NCBI RefSeq assembly: GCF_008704715.1
Contig: NZ_CP023689.1
Span: 3,844,001-3,908,000 of the forward strand
Reading direction: 5' to 3'
DNA from: Streptomyces chartreusis
Lineage (GTDB): Bacteria > Actinomycetota > Actinomycetes > Streptomycetales > Streptomycetaceae
DNA length: 64,000 bases
Under the pieces are notes generated by a model. That model was not told the DNA's origin. It did no database searches and worked only from the letters and a program-made list of their open reading frames with translations. Position numbers and translations under genes: made by a program. Below, one piece after another: positions 51,967-60,590 of this stretch; positions within the stretch are counted from its first letter, which is position 1, and each line of letters begins with the position of its first letter.

Positions 51967-52959
51967 CTACCAATTGGCCACCGCCATGCCGTACATCGCC
52001 AGCCACACCACCCCGATGACGGCGAGCGCACGGTCGCGCAGGACGACCTCCTCGGGCTCGCCCGCGGTGCCGCGGTCGGCGAACACGGCGTAGCGCAGGA
52101 TCGCGAGGACGAAGGCGACCATGGACAGCTGGCGCCAGGGCAGCAGCCCGGTGTGCGGGACGCCGCCCTCCTCCACGGCCCACAGGCAGTAGCCGAGGAC
52201 GGCGACGCCGGCCGCCAACTGCCAGACGAAGCGCAGGTATCCGGCGGTGTACTCGGTGAGCAGCGCGCGCGTGGCGCCCGCTCTGCCCTCCATCTGCACG
52301 GCCTCGGAGTAGCGCTTGGCCGACACCATGAACAGCGCCCCGAACCCGGTCGTGATGAGGAACCACCGCGACAGCGGAATGCCGAGCGCGAGCCCGCCGA
52401 CGGCGGCCCGCATCAGGAACCCAGTGGTGACGACGGCGAGGTCGATGACCAGGACGTGCTTGAGGCTGACGCAGTACGCCAGTTGCATGCCGAGGTAGGC
52501 GGCGAGCAGGGCCGCGACGAGGGGCGAGGTGAGCCAGGCCGCGGCGGCCGGGGCGAGGACGCCGAGGACGCCTCCGACGGCGTAGGCGACCGGTACGGGG
52601 ACCTGTCCGGCGGCGACGGGGCGGTGCCGCTTGGTCGGGTGGGCGCGGTCCGCGTCGGCGTCACGGGCGTCGTTGATCAGGTAGACGGCGGCGGCGCAGG
52701 CGGTGAAGAGCGTGAAGACGAGGGCGAGTTGGATCGCCGCGTGGGCGGAGAAGAGCCGGCCCGCGGCGGCCGGGGCCGCGATGACCAGGATGTTCTTGAT
52801 CCACTGCTTGGGGCGCGCGGTCTTGAGGAGGCCACGCAGCAGGGGGCCCGGGCCGCGCTTGCGGGGTGGCGGTGCGGCGCGGCGCGGGGGTGTGCGCTGC
52901 TGGTGGAGTGCCGCTTCCCGGATGCGCGCGGCACTCGTCAGGTGCGCGGTCTCAGGCAT
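51967..52959 (-). CDS. UbiA-family decaprenyl-phosphate phosphoribosyltransferase
   Basis: 330 aa with about nine membrane helices. The Mg/diphosphate motif NDARDADADR (about residue 96) and ARPKQWIKNILVIAAP are typical of the Rv3806c-type enzymes that join PRPP to polyprenyl phosphate. A second acidic-aromatic motif is near KRYSEAVQ. The ATG at 52959 overlaps the end of the PAP2 gene by 8 nt, as expected for enzymes of consecutive steps. Predicted first step of DPA synthesis at the membrane. Confidence 0.87.
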   Translation of the reverse strand: MPETAHLTSAARIREAALHQQRTPPRRAAPPPRKRGPGPLLRGLLKTARPKQWIKNILVIAAPAAAGRLFSAHAAIQLALVFTLFTACAAAVYLINDARDADADRAHPTKRHRPVAAGQVPVPVAYAVGGVLGVLAPAAAAWLTSPLVAALLAAYLGMQLAYCVSLKHVLVIDLAVVTTGFLMRAAVGGLALGIPLSRWFLITTGFGALFMVSAKRYSEAVQMEGRAGATRALLTEYTAGYLRFVWQLAAGVAVLGYCLWAVEEGGVPHTGLLPWRQLSMVAFVLAILRYAVFADRGTAGEPEEVVLRDRALAVIGVVWLAMYGMAVANW

Positions 52960-53494
52960 GGCCGTGCCCGCCCGCTCTCCGCATCCAACTCGCCCCCACG
53001 CGCGCGGTGAGTGCTCCCAGCGCCGCGCCGGCCGCCACGTCCGAGGGGTAGTGCACGCCGACGACCAGGCGTGACAGACACATCGCGGTGGCCAGCGGCA
53101 CGATCGCGTACGCGCCGGGCGCGCCGAAGGCGACGGCCGCGGCGGTGGCGGAGGCCGCGTGGGAGCTGGGGAAGGAGTGCCGGCCGAGGGTGCGGACCCG
53201 GGGTTCGACAAGCGCCGGGCGCGGGCGGCGCACCACCCTTTTCACCCCCATGCTGACGAGGTGCGCTCCTGCCGTGAGCGCCGTGCCGCGCATCCAGGCG
53301 CCGCGTCGGCGCCCGTCCACCACGGCCCCGGCGAGGCCCGCCGCCAGCCACAGCGCACCGTGCTCGCCCGCCCTGGAAAGGGCACGCGCGGCACCCGCGA
53401 CACGTGGGTCACGGCCGTGGGCGTGGACCGCCGAAAGGATTCGCCGGTCCACTCCCGCGAGGCTTCGGTGGTCCATGTCGTCGAGGTGGCCCAT
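52952..53494 (-). CDS. PAP2-family phosphatase (DPPR phosphatase candidate)
   Basis: 180 aa. The full acid-phosphatase signature is present: KRVVRRPRP near 85, PSSHA near 108 and SRLVVGVHYPSD near 141. Several membrane helices. Its place in front of the UbiA gene matches the Rv3807c enzyme that dephosphorylates decaprenylphosphoryl-5-phosphoribose (inference). ATGs at 53494 and 53476 are possible starts; neither has a good ribosome site. Shares the 133-bp upstream region with dprE1. Confidence 0.85.
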   Translation of the reverse strand: MGHLDDMDHRSLAGVDRRILSAVHAHGRDPRVAGAARALSRAGEHGALWLAAGLAGAVVDGRRRGAWMRGTALTAGAHLVSMGVKRVVRRPRPALVEPRVRTLGRHSFPSSHAASATAAAVAFGAPGAYAIVPLATAMCLSRLVVGVHYPSDVAAGAALGALTARVGASWMRRAGGHGHA

Positions 53495-53614
53495 GTGGAC
53501 TCACTGTTCACGCCGACCGAGCCGGAACTACGACAATATTGGGCGACATCCCATTAATCACCCATTTTGGGGAGACGAGGAATGTTTCAGAACTGATCGC
53601 CCGCATACGGACGC

Positions 53615-53620
53615 TACGGT
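53615..53620 (+). promoter_or_regulatory. -10 element of dprE1
   Basis: TACGGT ends 7 nt before the dprE1 ATG, so a leaderless transcript is likely. A CTGATC at 53593-53598 could be the -35 (16-bp spacing). Confidence 0.45.
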
Positions 53621-53627
53621 CGCCGAC

Positions 53628-54983
53628 ATGCCTGCCGACACCGTCTCCGTCTCGGGATGGGGCCGCACCGCCCCCACCAACGCCCGCCTGATCCGTCCCA
53701 GGACGTACCAGGAGGCCGCGACGGCCGTCCGGGGCTGCGGGGCACGCGGAGGCATCCCGAGGGGCCTGGGACGGGCGTACGGGGACGCGGCGCAGAACGC
53801 CGGCGGCATGGTCCTGGACATGACCGGCCTGGACCGGGTGCACGCGATCGACGCCGACAACGGCATCGTGCTGTGCGACGCGGGGGTCTCCCTGCACCGA
53901 TTGATGGAGGTGCTGCTCCCGCTCGGCTGGTTCGTACCGGTGACGCCCGGCACCCGGTATGTGACGGTCGGCGGCGCGATCGGAGCCGACATCCACGGCA
54001 AGAACCACCACGTCTCGGGCTCCTTCTCGCGCCATGTGCTGTCGATGGAACTCCTCACCGCCGACGGCGAGGTCCGCGCCGTCGGCCGCGACACGCCCCT
54101 GTTCGACGCGACCACCGGCGGCATGGGCCTGACCGGCGTGATCCTCACCGCGACGATCCAGCTCCAGCCGGTGACGACCTCGCTGATGTCGGTCGACACC
54201 GAGCGCGCGCGGGACCTCGACGACCTGCTGGCCCGCCTGACCACCGGCGACGACCACTACCGCTACTCGGTCGCCTGGATCGACCTGCTGGCCCGCGGCC
54301 CGGCGATGGGCCGCGCGGTGCTCACCCGCGGCGACCACGCCCCCCTGGAGGCGCTGCGTGAGGGCACACGCGCGCGTAGGGAGCCGCTCGCCTTCCGCAC
54401 GGCCCGGTTGCCCGCCCCGCCCGCGGTCCTCCCGGAGGGCCTGCTGAGCCGCCGTACCGTGGGCTGGTTCAACGAGCTCTGGTACCGCCGGGCGCCACAC
54501 GCGCGTACCGGCGAACTCCAGTCGCTCGCCCGGTTCTTCCACCCGCTGGACGGCGTGCCCCACTGGAACCGGATCTACGGCCGGGGCGGCTTCGTGCAGT
54601 ACCAGTTCGTCGTCGGGCACGGCCGGGAAGAGACCTTGCGCGACATCGTGCGGCGCGTCTGCGAGCACCGCTGCCCGTCCTTCCTGGCGGTCCTCAAGCG
54701 CTTCGGGGACGCCGACCCCGGCTGGCTCTCCTTCCCGGTGCCCGGCTGGACGCTGGCCCTGGACATCCCGGCCGGGCTGCCCGGGCTCGGCGCCCTTCTG
54801 GACACGCTGGACGAGGACGTGGCCGCGGCCGGCGGGCGCGTCTACCTCGCCAAGGACTCCCGGCTGCGGCCCGACGTGCTGGCCACGATGTACCCGCGCC
54901 TGGACGAGTTCCGCGCCCTGCGCGCGGAGATCGACCCGCGCGGGGTGTTCGTCTCGGACCTGGCCCGCCGCCTCGGCCTGTAG
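53628..54983 (+). CDS. dprE1: Decaprenylphosphoryl-beta-D-ribose oxidase
   Basis: 451 aa. VAO-type FAD domain: RGLGRAYGDAAQNAGG at 45-60 and GGAIGADIHGKNHHVSGSF at 115-133. The substrate/cap region ends with GRGGFVQYQFVV at 318-329, LSFPVPGWTLALDIP at 367-381 and LAKDSR at 407-412. DprE1 oxidises decaprenylphosphoryl-ribose at C2', the first half of epimerisation to arabinose. The Cys that benzothiazinones attack in M. tuberculosis (C387, in NICVD) aligns with Ala377 here (TLALD); the catalytic Lys aligns with K409. Followed by dprE2 after 79 nt. Confidence 0.92.
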   Translation: MPADTVSVSGWGRTAPTNARLIRPRTYQEAATAVRGCGARGGIPRGLGRAYGDAAQNAGGMVLDMTGLDRVHAIDADNGIVLCDAGVSLHRLMEVLLPLGWFVPVTPGTRYVTVGGAIGADIHGKNHHVSGSFSRHVLSMELLTADGEVRAVGRDTPLFDATTGGMGLTGVILTATIQLQPVTTSLMSVDTERARDLDDLLARLTTGDDHYRYSVAWIDLLARGPAMGRAVLTRGDHAPLEALREGTRARREPLAFRTARLPAPPAVLPEGLLSRRTVGWFNELWYRRAPHARTGELQSLARFFHPLDGVPHWNRIYGRGGFVQYQFVVGHGREETLRDIVRRVCEHRCPSFLAVLKRFGDADPGWLSFPVPGWTLALDIPAGLPGLGALLDTLDEDVAAAGGRVYLAKDSRLRPDVLATMYPRLDEFRALRAEIDPRGVFVSDLARRLGL

Positions 54984-55011
54984 GGCCCGGCACCGGATCC
55001 CCTGCCCTCCC

Positions 55012-55059
55012 CCGGACTCCCGATCTCCAGGAGCTCCGGACTCCCGATCTCTAGGAGCT
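55012..55059. repeat. 24-bp tandem duplication carrying the dprE2 ribosome site
   Basis: Units 55012-55035 and 55036-55059 differ at one base. Each ends in AGGAGCT; only the second is correctly spaced (5 nt) from the dprE2 GTG. Confidence 0.9.
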
Positions 55060-55062
55060 GTC

Positions 55063-55818
55063 GTGAAGGACGCCTTCGGCATCCCCCAGTCCCTGCTCGT
55101 CCTCGGCGGTACGTCCGAGATCGCGCTGGCCACCGCGCGCCGCCTGATCGCACGCAGTACCCGCACGGTGTGGCTGGCGGGCCGCCCGTCGCCCGCCCTC
55201 GATCAGTCCGCGGCCGATCTGCGCGCCCTGGGCGCCGAGGTTCGCACCGTCACCTTCGACGCGCTCGACCCCGAGTCCCACGAGACGGTCCTCGGCAAGG
55301 TCTTCGCTGAGGGCGACATCGACATGGTGCTGCTCGCCTTCGGGATCCTCGGCGACCAGGCACGCGACGAGAGGGAGCCCCTGAACGCGGTGCGGGTCGC
55401 GCAGACCAACTACACCGGCGCCGTGTCCGCGGCCCTGGTCAGCGCCGGCGCGCTCCAGTCCCAGGGCCACGGCTCGCTGGTCGTCCTGTCGTCCGTCGCC
55501 GGCGAGCGGGCCCGCCGCGCCAACTTCATCTACGGCTCCAGCAAGGCCGGCCTCGACACCTTCACCCAGGGCCTGGGCGACGCGCTGCACGGCACCGGCG
55601 TGCACGTCATGGTCGTGCGCCCCGGATTCGTGCGCTCGAAGATGACCGCCGACCTTGAGGAATCGCCCCTCGCGACCACCCCCGAAGCGGTCGCGACGGC
55701 GATCGAACTGGGCCTGCGCCGCCGCTCGGAGACGGTGTGGGTACCGGGCACACTCAGGGTGGTGATGTCGGCGCTCCGGCATGCGCCGCGAGGGCTGTTC
55801 CGTCGGCTGCCGATCTGA
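55063..55818 (+). CDS. dprE2: Decaprenylphosphoryl-2-keto-ribose reductase
   Basis: 251 aa, short-chain dehydrogenase. LVLGGTSEIALATARRL at 12-28 binds NAD(P)H, LLAFGILGDQ at 90-99, catalytic Ser in VVLSSVAGERARR near 145, and YGSSKAG (Tyr/Lys) near 157-163. It reduces the keto intermediate from DprE1 to decaprenylphosphoryl-arabinose. The GTG at 55063 follows AGGAG with 5-nt spacing. Co-directional with dprE1. Confidence 0.9.
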   Translation: MKDAFGIPQSLLVLGGTSEIALATARRLIARSTRTVWLAGRPSPALDQSAADLRALGAEVRTVTFDALDPESHETVLGKVFAEGDIDMVLLAFGILGDQARDEREPLNAVRVAQTNYTGAVSAALVSAGALQSQGHGSLVVLSSVAGERARRANFIYGSSKAGLDTFTQGLGDALHGTGVHVMVVRPGFVRSKMTADLEESPLATTPEAVATAIELGLRRRSETVWVPGTLRVVMSALRHAPRGLFRRLPI

Positions 55819-55841
55819 CCGTACCGACACCCCCGGCAGAA

Positions 55842-56423
55842 CTAACTCGCCGAGATCGACCCGCGCTCCACATGCCCCGCCTGCGGCGGCACCACCGCGC
55901 CGGCGCCGAAGGCGTAGTCCCGCAGCCTGCGCCAGACGCCGTCGGCGCCCTGCTCGTAGAGGGCGAAGCCGGTGCAGGGCCAGTGGGCCTCGTAGTCGGA
56001 GAGTTCCTCGAAGGCGCGGTCCATCGACTCTTCGTCGATGCCGTGGGCGACCGTGACATGCGGGTGGTACGGGAACAGCAGTTCGCGTGAGACCGGTCCG
56101 GAGGCGTCGCGGACCTGCTTCTGCAACCAGGTGCAGGCCTCGGCGCCCTCGACGACCTGGACGAAGACGACCGGCGACAACGGCCGGAAGGTCCCGGTGC
56201 CGGACAGCTTCATCGGGAACGGCCGCCCGGATGCCGCGACCTCGACGAGGTGGGCCTCGATCGCGGGCAGCAGCGAGGCGTCGACCTCTGTCGGCGGCAG
56301 CAGCGTGACGTGCGTGGGGATGCCGTGAGCCGCGGCGTCGCCGAAGCCCGCGCGCCGCTCCTGGAGCAGGCTGCCGTGAGGCTCCGGGACCGCGATCGAC
56401 ACGCCGATCGTTACGGTCCCCAC
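55842..56423 (-). CDS. 2'-5' RNA ligase-type 2H phosphoesterase
   Basis: 193 aa. Two HxT motifs: THVTLLPP (about residue 37) and HPHVTVAHG (about 121), the catalytic His pair of the 2H superfamily, which hydrolyse or ligate 2'-5' or cyclic phosphodiesters. The GTG at 56423 has AGGAG with 5-nt spacing and is preferred to ATGs at 56459 and 56447. It precedes neither trpS nor dprE2 in an operon; convergent with dprE2. Confidence 0.83.
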   Translation of the reverse strand: MGTVTIGVSIAVPEPHGSLLQERRAGFGDAAAHGIPTHVTLLPPTEVDASLLPAIEAHLVEVAASGRPFPMKLSGTGTFRPLSPVVFVQVVEGAEACTWLQKQVRDASGPVSRELLFPYHPHVTVAHGIDEESMDRAFEELSDYEAHWPCTGFALYEQGADGVWRRLRDYAFGAGAVVPPQAGHVERGSISAS

Positions 56424-56642
56424 GTCGTCTCCTGTCGTCTCTCTCATGAGCTCGTCCATCGCGAGAAGCTCGTCCCGGATGAGTGAACCCGTGCCCTGTT
56501 GGTGAGCGTGAACGGCCGCGTGCGCGACCGCCCGGCTATCGACTGTACGGCCACGACTGTGCTGCGGGCAGGCGCAACCGTAGTGATGTGCAGCGCTGTG
56601 CGGTGGTACGGCCGCATTCCGGCCGCCTGCCGTGGTGCGGGC

Positions 56643-57656
56643 TCAGTGCTTGGCGGGCAGGAAGCCCACCTTGTCGTACGCCTGGGAGAGGGTCTCCGCG
56701 GCGACGGCGCGCGCCTTCTCCGCGCCCTTGGCCAGGATCGAGTCCAGCGTCTCCGGGTCGTCCAGATACTGCTGGGTGCGCTCCCGGAAGGGCGTCACGA
56801 ACTCGACCATGACCTCGGCGAGGTCCGTCTTGAGCGCACCGTAGCCCTTGCCGTCGTACTTCTGCTCAAGTTCCGCGATTCCCGTCCCCGTGAGGGTCGA
56901 GTAGATGGTGAGCAGGTTGCTGACACCGGGCTTGTTCCCGGCGTCGTAGCGGATGACGGTGTCGGTGTCGGTGACCGCGCTCTTGACCTTCTTGGCGGTG
57001 GCCTTGGGCTCGTCGAGCAGGTTGATGAGGCCCTTCGGCGTGGACGCCGACTTGCTCATCTTGATCGCCGGGTCCTGAAGGTCGTAGATCTTCGCCGTCT
57101 CCTTGAGGATGTACGGCTTCGGGACGGTGAAGGTCGCGCCGAAGCGGCCGTTGAAGCGCTCGGCGAGGTCACGGGTGAGCTCGATGTGCTGGCGCTGGTC
57201 CTCGCCGACCGGGACCTCGTTGGCCTGGTACAGCAGGATGTCCGCGACCTGGAGGATCGGGTACGTGAACAGGCCGACCGACGCCCGGTCCGCGCCCTGC
57301 TTGGCGGACTTGTCCTTGAACTGGGTCATGCGGGAGGCCTCGCCGAAGCCGGTGAGGCAGTTCATGATCCAGGCGAGCTGGGCGTGCTCGGGGACGTGGC
57401 TCTGGACGAAGAGCGTGCAGCGCTCCGGGTCGAGACCGGCCGCGAGGAGCTGGGCGGCTGCGAGCCGGGTGTTGGCGCGCAGCTCGGCCGGGTCCTGCGG
57501 GATCGTGATCGCGTGCAGGTCGACGACCATGTAGAACGCGTCGTGGGTCTCCTGGAGCGCCACCCACTGGCGGACGGCGCCGAGGTAGTTGCCGAGGTGG
57601 AACGAGCCTGCGGTGGGCTGGATTCCGGAGAGCACACGGGGTCGATCAGAGGCCAT
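56643..57656 (-). CDS. trpS: Tryptophanyl-tRNA synthetase
   Basis: 337 aa, standard length. Class I signatures: SGIQPTAGSFHLGNYLG (HIGH equivalent HLGN) near residue 17 and KMSKS near 200. VDLHAIT and the GEDQRQHIELTRD segment are also conserved. It charges tRNA-Trp. The ATG at 57656 (MASDRP) is the family start; in-frame ATGs at 57662 and 57665 are alternatives. Streptomyces carry a second, antibiotic-resistant TrpRS elsewhere; this gene's position suggests the housekeeping copy (inference). No T-box or Trp leader was seen upstream. Confidence 0.95.
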   Translation of the reverse strand: MASDRPRVLSGIQPTAGSFHLGNYLGAVRQWVALQETHDAFYMVVDLHAITIPQDPAELRANTRLAAAQLLAAGLDPERCTLFVQSHVPEHAQLAWIMNCLTGFGEASRMTQFKDKSAKQGADRASVGLFTYPILQVADILLYQANEVPVGEDQRQHIELTRDLAERFNGRFGATFTVPKPYILKETAKIYDLQDPAIKMSKSASTPKGLINLLDEPKATAKKVKSAVTDTDTVIRYDAGNKPGVSNLLTIYSTLTGTGIAELEQKYDGKGYGALKTDLAEVMVEFVTPFRERTQQYLDDPETLDSILAKGAEKARAVAAETLSQAYDKVGFLPAKH

Positions 57657-57745
57657 GCTCATCATTCTCTCAGGTCTCGGGGGCCGGTTCGGAACTGGTC
57701 GGAAACAGATGGGAACCGATCCGTCCCCGGCGGTGTAACAAAGGT

Positions 57746-58354
57746 GTGAGGACGCGGGAGGGGGGCCGCATCGTCGATGAGGCCGCGGTGATCGCACGCG
57801 TACGCGCCGGGGAGCCGGAGGCGTACGCGCAGCTGGTGCGGGCCCATACGGGCATCGCGCTCAGGGCGGCCGCCGCGCTCGGGGCGGGTGCGGACGCGGA
57901 GGACGTGGTGCAGCAGGCCTTCGTCAAGGCGTACTGCTCGCTGGGCCGGTTCAAGGACGGCTCGGCGTTCAAGCCGTGGCTGCTGGCGATCGTGGCCAAT
58001 GAGACGAGGAACACAGTGCGTACGGCGGCCCGCCAGCGCACGCTCGCCGGGCGCGAGGCGGCGTTGGTGGAGGCGGAACCCCTGATACCGGAATCGGCGG
58101 ACCCGGCGGTCGCCGCGCTGGAGATAGAGCGCCGTGCCGCCCTCCAGGCAGCCCTGGAGAAGCTGAGCGAGGAACACCGCCTGGTCGTCACCTACCGCTA
58201 TCTCCTGGAGATGGACGAGTCCGAGACGGCCCAGGCCCTCGGCTGGCCCAGGGGCACGGTGAAATCCCGGCTGAACCGCGCGTTGCGGAAGCTGGGGCGG
58301 TTGCTGCCGGACTTCCAGCCTCGGGAAGGGGGTGATGAGCATGAGGCCGGGTGA
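57746..58354 (+). CDS. ECF-type sigma factor 3
   Basis: 202 aa. Region 2 (about residues 27-95): AYAQLVRAHTGIALRAAAAL, DAEDVVQQAFVKAY, FKPWLLAIVANETRN. Region 4 (about 130-185): LSEEHRLVVTYRYLLEMDESE, RGTVKSRLNRALRKLGRLL. Start GTG 57746 has AAAGG close by. Different from sigma 1/2. Its end overlaps the next membrane protein gene by 14 nt, the common sigma/anti-sigma layout. Confidence 0.87.
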   Translation: MRTREGGRIVDEAAVIARVRAGEPEAYAQLVRAHTGIALRAAAALGAGADAEDVVQQAFVKAYCSLGRFKDGSAFKPWLLAIVANETRNTVRTAARQRTLAGREAALVEAEPLIPESADPAVAALEIERRAALQAALEKLSEEHRLVVTYRYLLEMDESETAQALGWPRGTVKSRLNRALRKLGRLLPDFQPREGGDEHEAG

Positions 58355-59237
58355 TCGCGGTCGCGGTTCCGAGGGACGAGGTCCCGGTGATCGTGGTCGG
58401 CGTGTCGATCCGACCCGTCTGCCGGAGGAGCTGCGGGCGCTCGGGCGTTCGCTGGACCCGCCGGGTGCGGCGGACGGGGCCGAGACGATGGTCGAGCGGG
58501 TGCTGGGGCAGCTCCTCGCCGAGCAGGTGCCCGTGCCGGTGGCCGAGCCGACGGGGGCGGCCGAGCGGCTGCGGGCGGTGCGGCGCTGGACGCGGATGCG
58601 GTGGCGTTCGCTGACCGCGACGCTGTGCGGCCTGCTGACGGTCCTGGTGCTCACGCCCCCCGTGCGGGCGGCGGTCCTCGACTGGTTCGACTTCGCGGGC
58701 GTCGGGGTGCGGTACGACCCGTCGGCGACCCCCGCCCCCGGCGCCGAGGTCCCCGGCTGCGACGACCCGGTGTCGCTGGCCGAGGCCGAGCGGCGGGCCG
58801 GCTTCGCACCGGTGGTGCCGAAGGAGCTCGGCGCTCCGGACGCGGTCGCGGTGACCGGTGAGCCACGGGGACGGTTCCTGGTGAGCCTGTGCTGGCGCGA
58901 GGACGGCCGCACGATACGGCTGGACGAGCGCCGGGCGAGCCTGGACATCGGCTTCGCCAAGACGGTCCGCGAACCTCCGGAGTGGATCTCGCTGGGCTCC
59001 GACGCCTCGGGCGGCACGAACGGGACGGCGGCCGACCAGGCCCTGTGGTTCGCCCGCCCACATCTGCTGACCTTCTGGCTGGTGGACCCGAGCGGGGAGC
59101 GCTTCACCCGCGAGGAGCGGACGGCCGGTCCGACCCTGCTGTGGAGCCATGGCGCGGAGGGCGAGAGCGTGGCGCTGCGGCTGGAAGGGGTGGGGTCCAA
59201 GGCGCGGGCCCTGGCGGTGGCGCGGTCGGTGGAGTAG
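58341..59237 (+). CDS. Sigma-linked single-pass membrane protein
   Basis: 298 aa. Cytoplasmic N-terminus of about 85 residues with Arg/Gly-rich beginning, membrane span near 90-112 (SLTATLCGLLTVLVLTPPVRAAV), then an outer domain of about 180 residues (AEVPGCDDPVSLAEAERRAGF, LWFARPHLLTFWLVDPSGERF). Two outer Cys could pair. No zinc anti-sigma motif. AGGGGG lies 8 nt before the ATG at 58341. The overlap with sigma 3 suggests it senses an envelope signal for it (inference). Confidence 0.75.
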   Translation: MRPGDRGRGSEGRGPGDRGRRVDPTRLPEELRALGRSLDPPGAADGAETMVERVLGQLLAEQVPVPVAEPTGAAERLRAVRRWTRMRWRSLTATLCGLLTVLVLTPPVRAAVLDWFDFAGVGVRYDPSATPAPGAEVPGCDDPVSLAEAERRAGFAPVVPKELGAPDAVAVTGEPRGRFLVSLCWREDGRTIRLDERRASLDIGFAKTVREPPEWISLGSDASGGTNGTAADQALWFARPHLLTFWLVDPSGERFTREERTAGPTLLWSHGAEGESVALRLEGVGSKARALAVARSVE

Positions 59238-59433
59238 CCGACGGGCAGCGCGGCTGGGGTGTCGGGGCGGGCGATGGCCGTCGCCGGCTGGTGGCGGGCT
59301 GCTCGGCCGGGGGGCGGGCGCGCGGCGGGTCCCCCGTAGGGGCTTCGGGACGGGTTTGGGGCGGGCCTGGCGGTCCTGTGGGGGTCCGGATCGGTTGGGC
59401 GGCCCGGGCCGGTTGGGCGGCTCAGACGGCCCT

Positions 59434-59496
<63 letters not shown>

Positions 59497-59498
59497 TG

Positions 59499-59523
59499 GG
59501 AGGGCCCTTCCGAAGGGCCCTCC
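59499..59523 (+). terminator. 25-bp palindromic hairpin
   Basis: GGAGGGCCCTTC (59499-59510), one central C, GAAGGGCCCTCC (59512-59523). Probably ends the sigma 3 operon, although 260 bp past the last stop and beyond a tandem repeat. Confidence 0.7.
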
Positions 59524-59843
59524 AAACAACCGGTCCCAGGATTTCGGTCCGGATCGTGGCCCGAAATGCATGGGCCGGAAATAGTGGGGGCGGGGTGGGA
59601 ACCCAGGCGGGTCGGGCGGTGTACCAGAAGTGACACGCGGCTCGGGGACGGGTCGCACGGGGATCGCTTGGGTTGGGGGTTCGGATGTGCGGACATGGGG
59701 TCGGCCGCTGGGGACACCGGTTGCGGGGGCGTGGGATGGGTTGCTCGGGACGGTGCTCGCGCGGCGGCGCAGGCGGAGGCAAGGGCGGGGGCGGACGTGA
59801 GGGCGGGGTCGGCTGGAGGGGTCGGTGTCGTGAACTCACGGCG

Positions 59844-60590
59844 TTGACCGGTGCGTTGGCGGCCGCGCTCGCTCTGCTGGTGTGGGGCGCCGCCGCCCCG
59901 GCATCGGCCGGCGGCCCGACGAGCGTGCTCCTGGTCTCGCCGGAAAGCACCGAGACGGCCTCGCTGTACTACTCCGACAAGGAGTACGGACAGCTGGAGC
60001 GGCTGCTCGGCTCAGCCGCCCTGGGCACGCGGAACAAGCCGCCGGAGGCCGCTCTGGAGGCGGCCCGCCAGATCAACGTCACGTGGATGGTCCATGACGT
60101 GTCGCCCTGGCGCCTCGACCGGGTCTATCCGGTCGACGACGGGAAGGACGTCTGGATCCACACCGCGTCGGACCTGGGCAGCACGACGAACGGCACCTGG
60201 CACCGGGCCCATCAACCGTCCAAGCTGCGCGCTCTGCTCTCGAAGCTGGGCCTGATGGGCAAGGCCTCCTCCGAGGGCGGCGCGGCGATCTTCCCGCCGG
60301 ACGAGGAGGCGTCCGGCACGGACAACGGCGCGCAGGACTCACCCTCCGCTGCGGACGAGACGACCTCGGCCGCGTCCGGGTCAGGGTCGGGGCCAGGGAC
60401 GGAGTCCGGCTCAGGGGCGGGGTCGGCGTCGGCGTCGGCCTCCAGCGACGGCACCGACTGGTGGTGGGCCCTGCCGGGCGCGGCGGCCGGAGCGGTGCTC
60501 GCGCTCGCTCTGCGCCCCCTCGCCCTGCGGCTCCCCCTGGACCGCCTGCGCGGTGAGCCGGGGCCGAGGCAGGAGTTGCGGGACGTATGA
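59844..60590 (+). CDS. Putative surface membrane protein A (start region lesioned)
   Basis: 248 aa from a TTG at 59844: signal peptide (LTGALAAALALLVWGAAAPASAGG in parts), an outer domain of about 150 residues (LYYSDKEYGQLERLL, VHDVSPWRLDRVYP, WIHTASDLGSTTNGTWHRA), a Ser/Gly-rich linker and a C-terminal membrane span near 208-232. Family not recognised. The natural start looks like the GTG at 59830: GGAGGGG is 8 nt before it and it reads MNSRR, the missing charged n-region, but it stops at TGA 59845-59847, one base out of frame. The TTG overlaps that stop (TTGA), so re-initiation is possible. The next gene overlaps by 4 nt and has a similar domain. Confidence 0.6.
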   Translation: MTGALAAALALLVWGAAAPASAGGPTSVLLVSPESTETASLYYSDKEYGQLERLLGSAALGTRNKPPEAALEAARQINVTWMVHDVSPWRLDRVYPVDDGKDVWIHTASDLGSTTNGTWHRAHQPSKLRALLSKLGLMGKASSEGGAAIFPPDEEASGTDNGAQDSPSAADETTSAASGSGSGPGTESGSGAGSASASASSDGTDWWWALPGAAAGAVLALALRPLALRLPLDRLRGEPGPRQELRDV

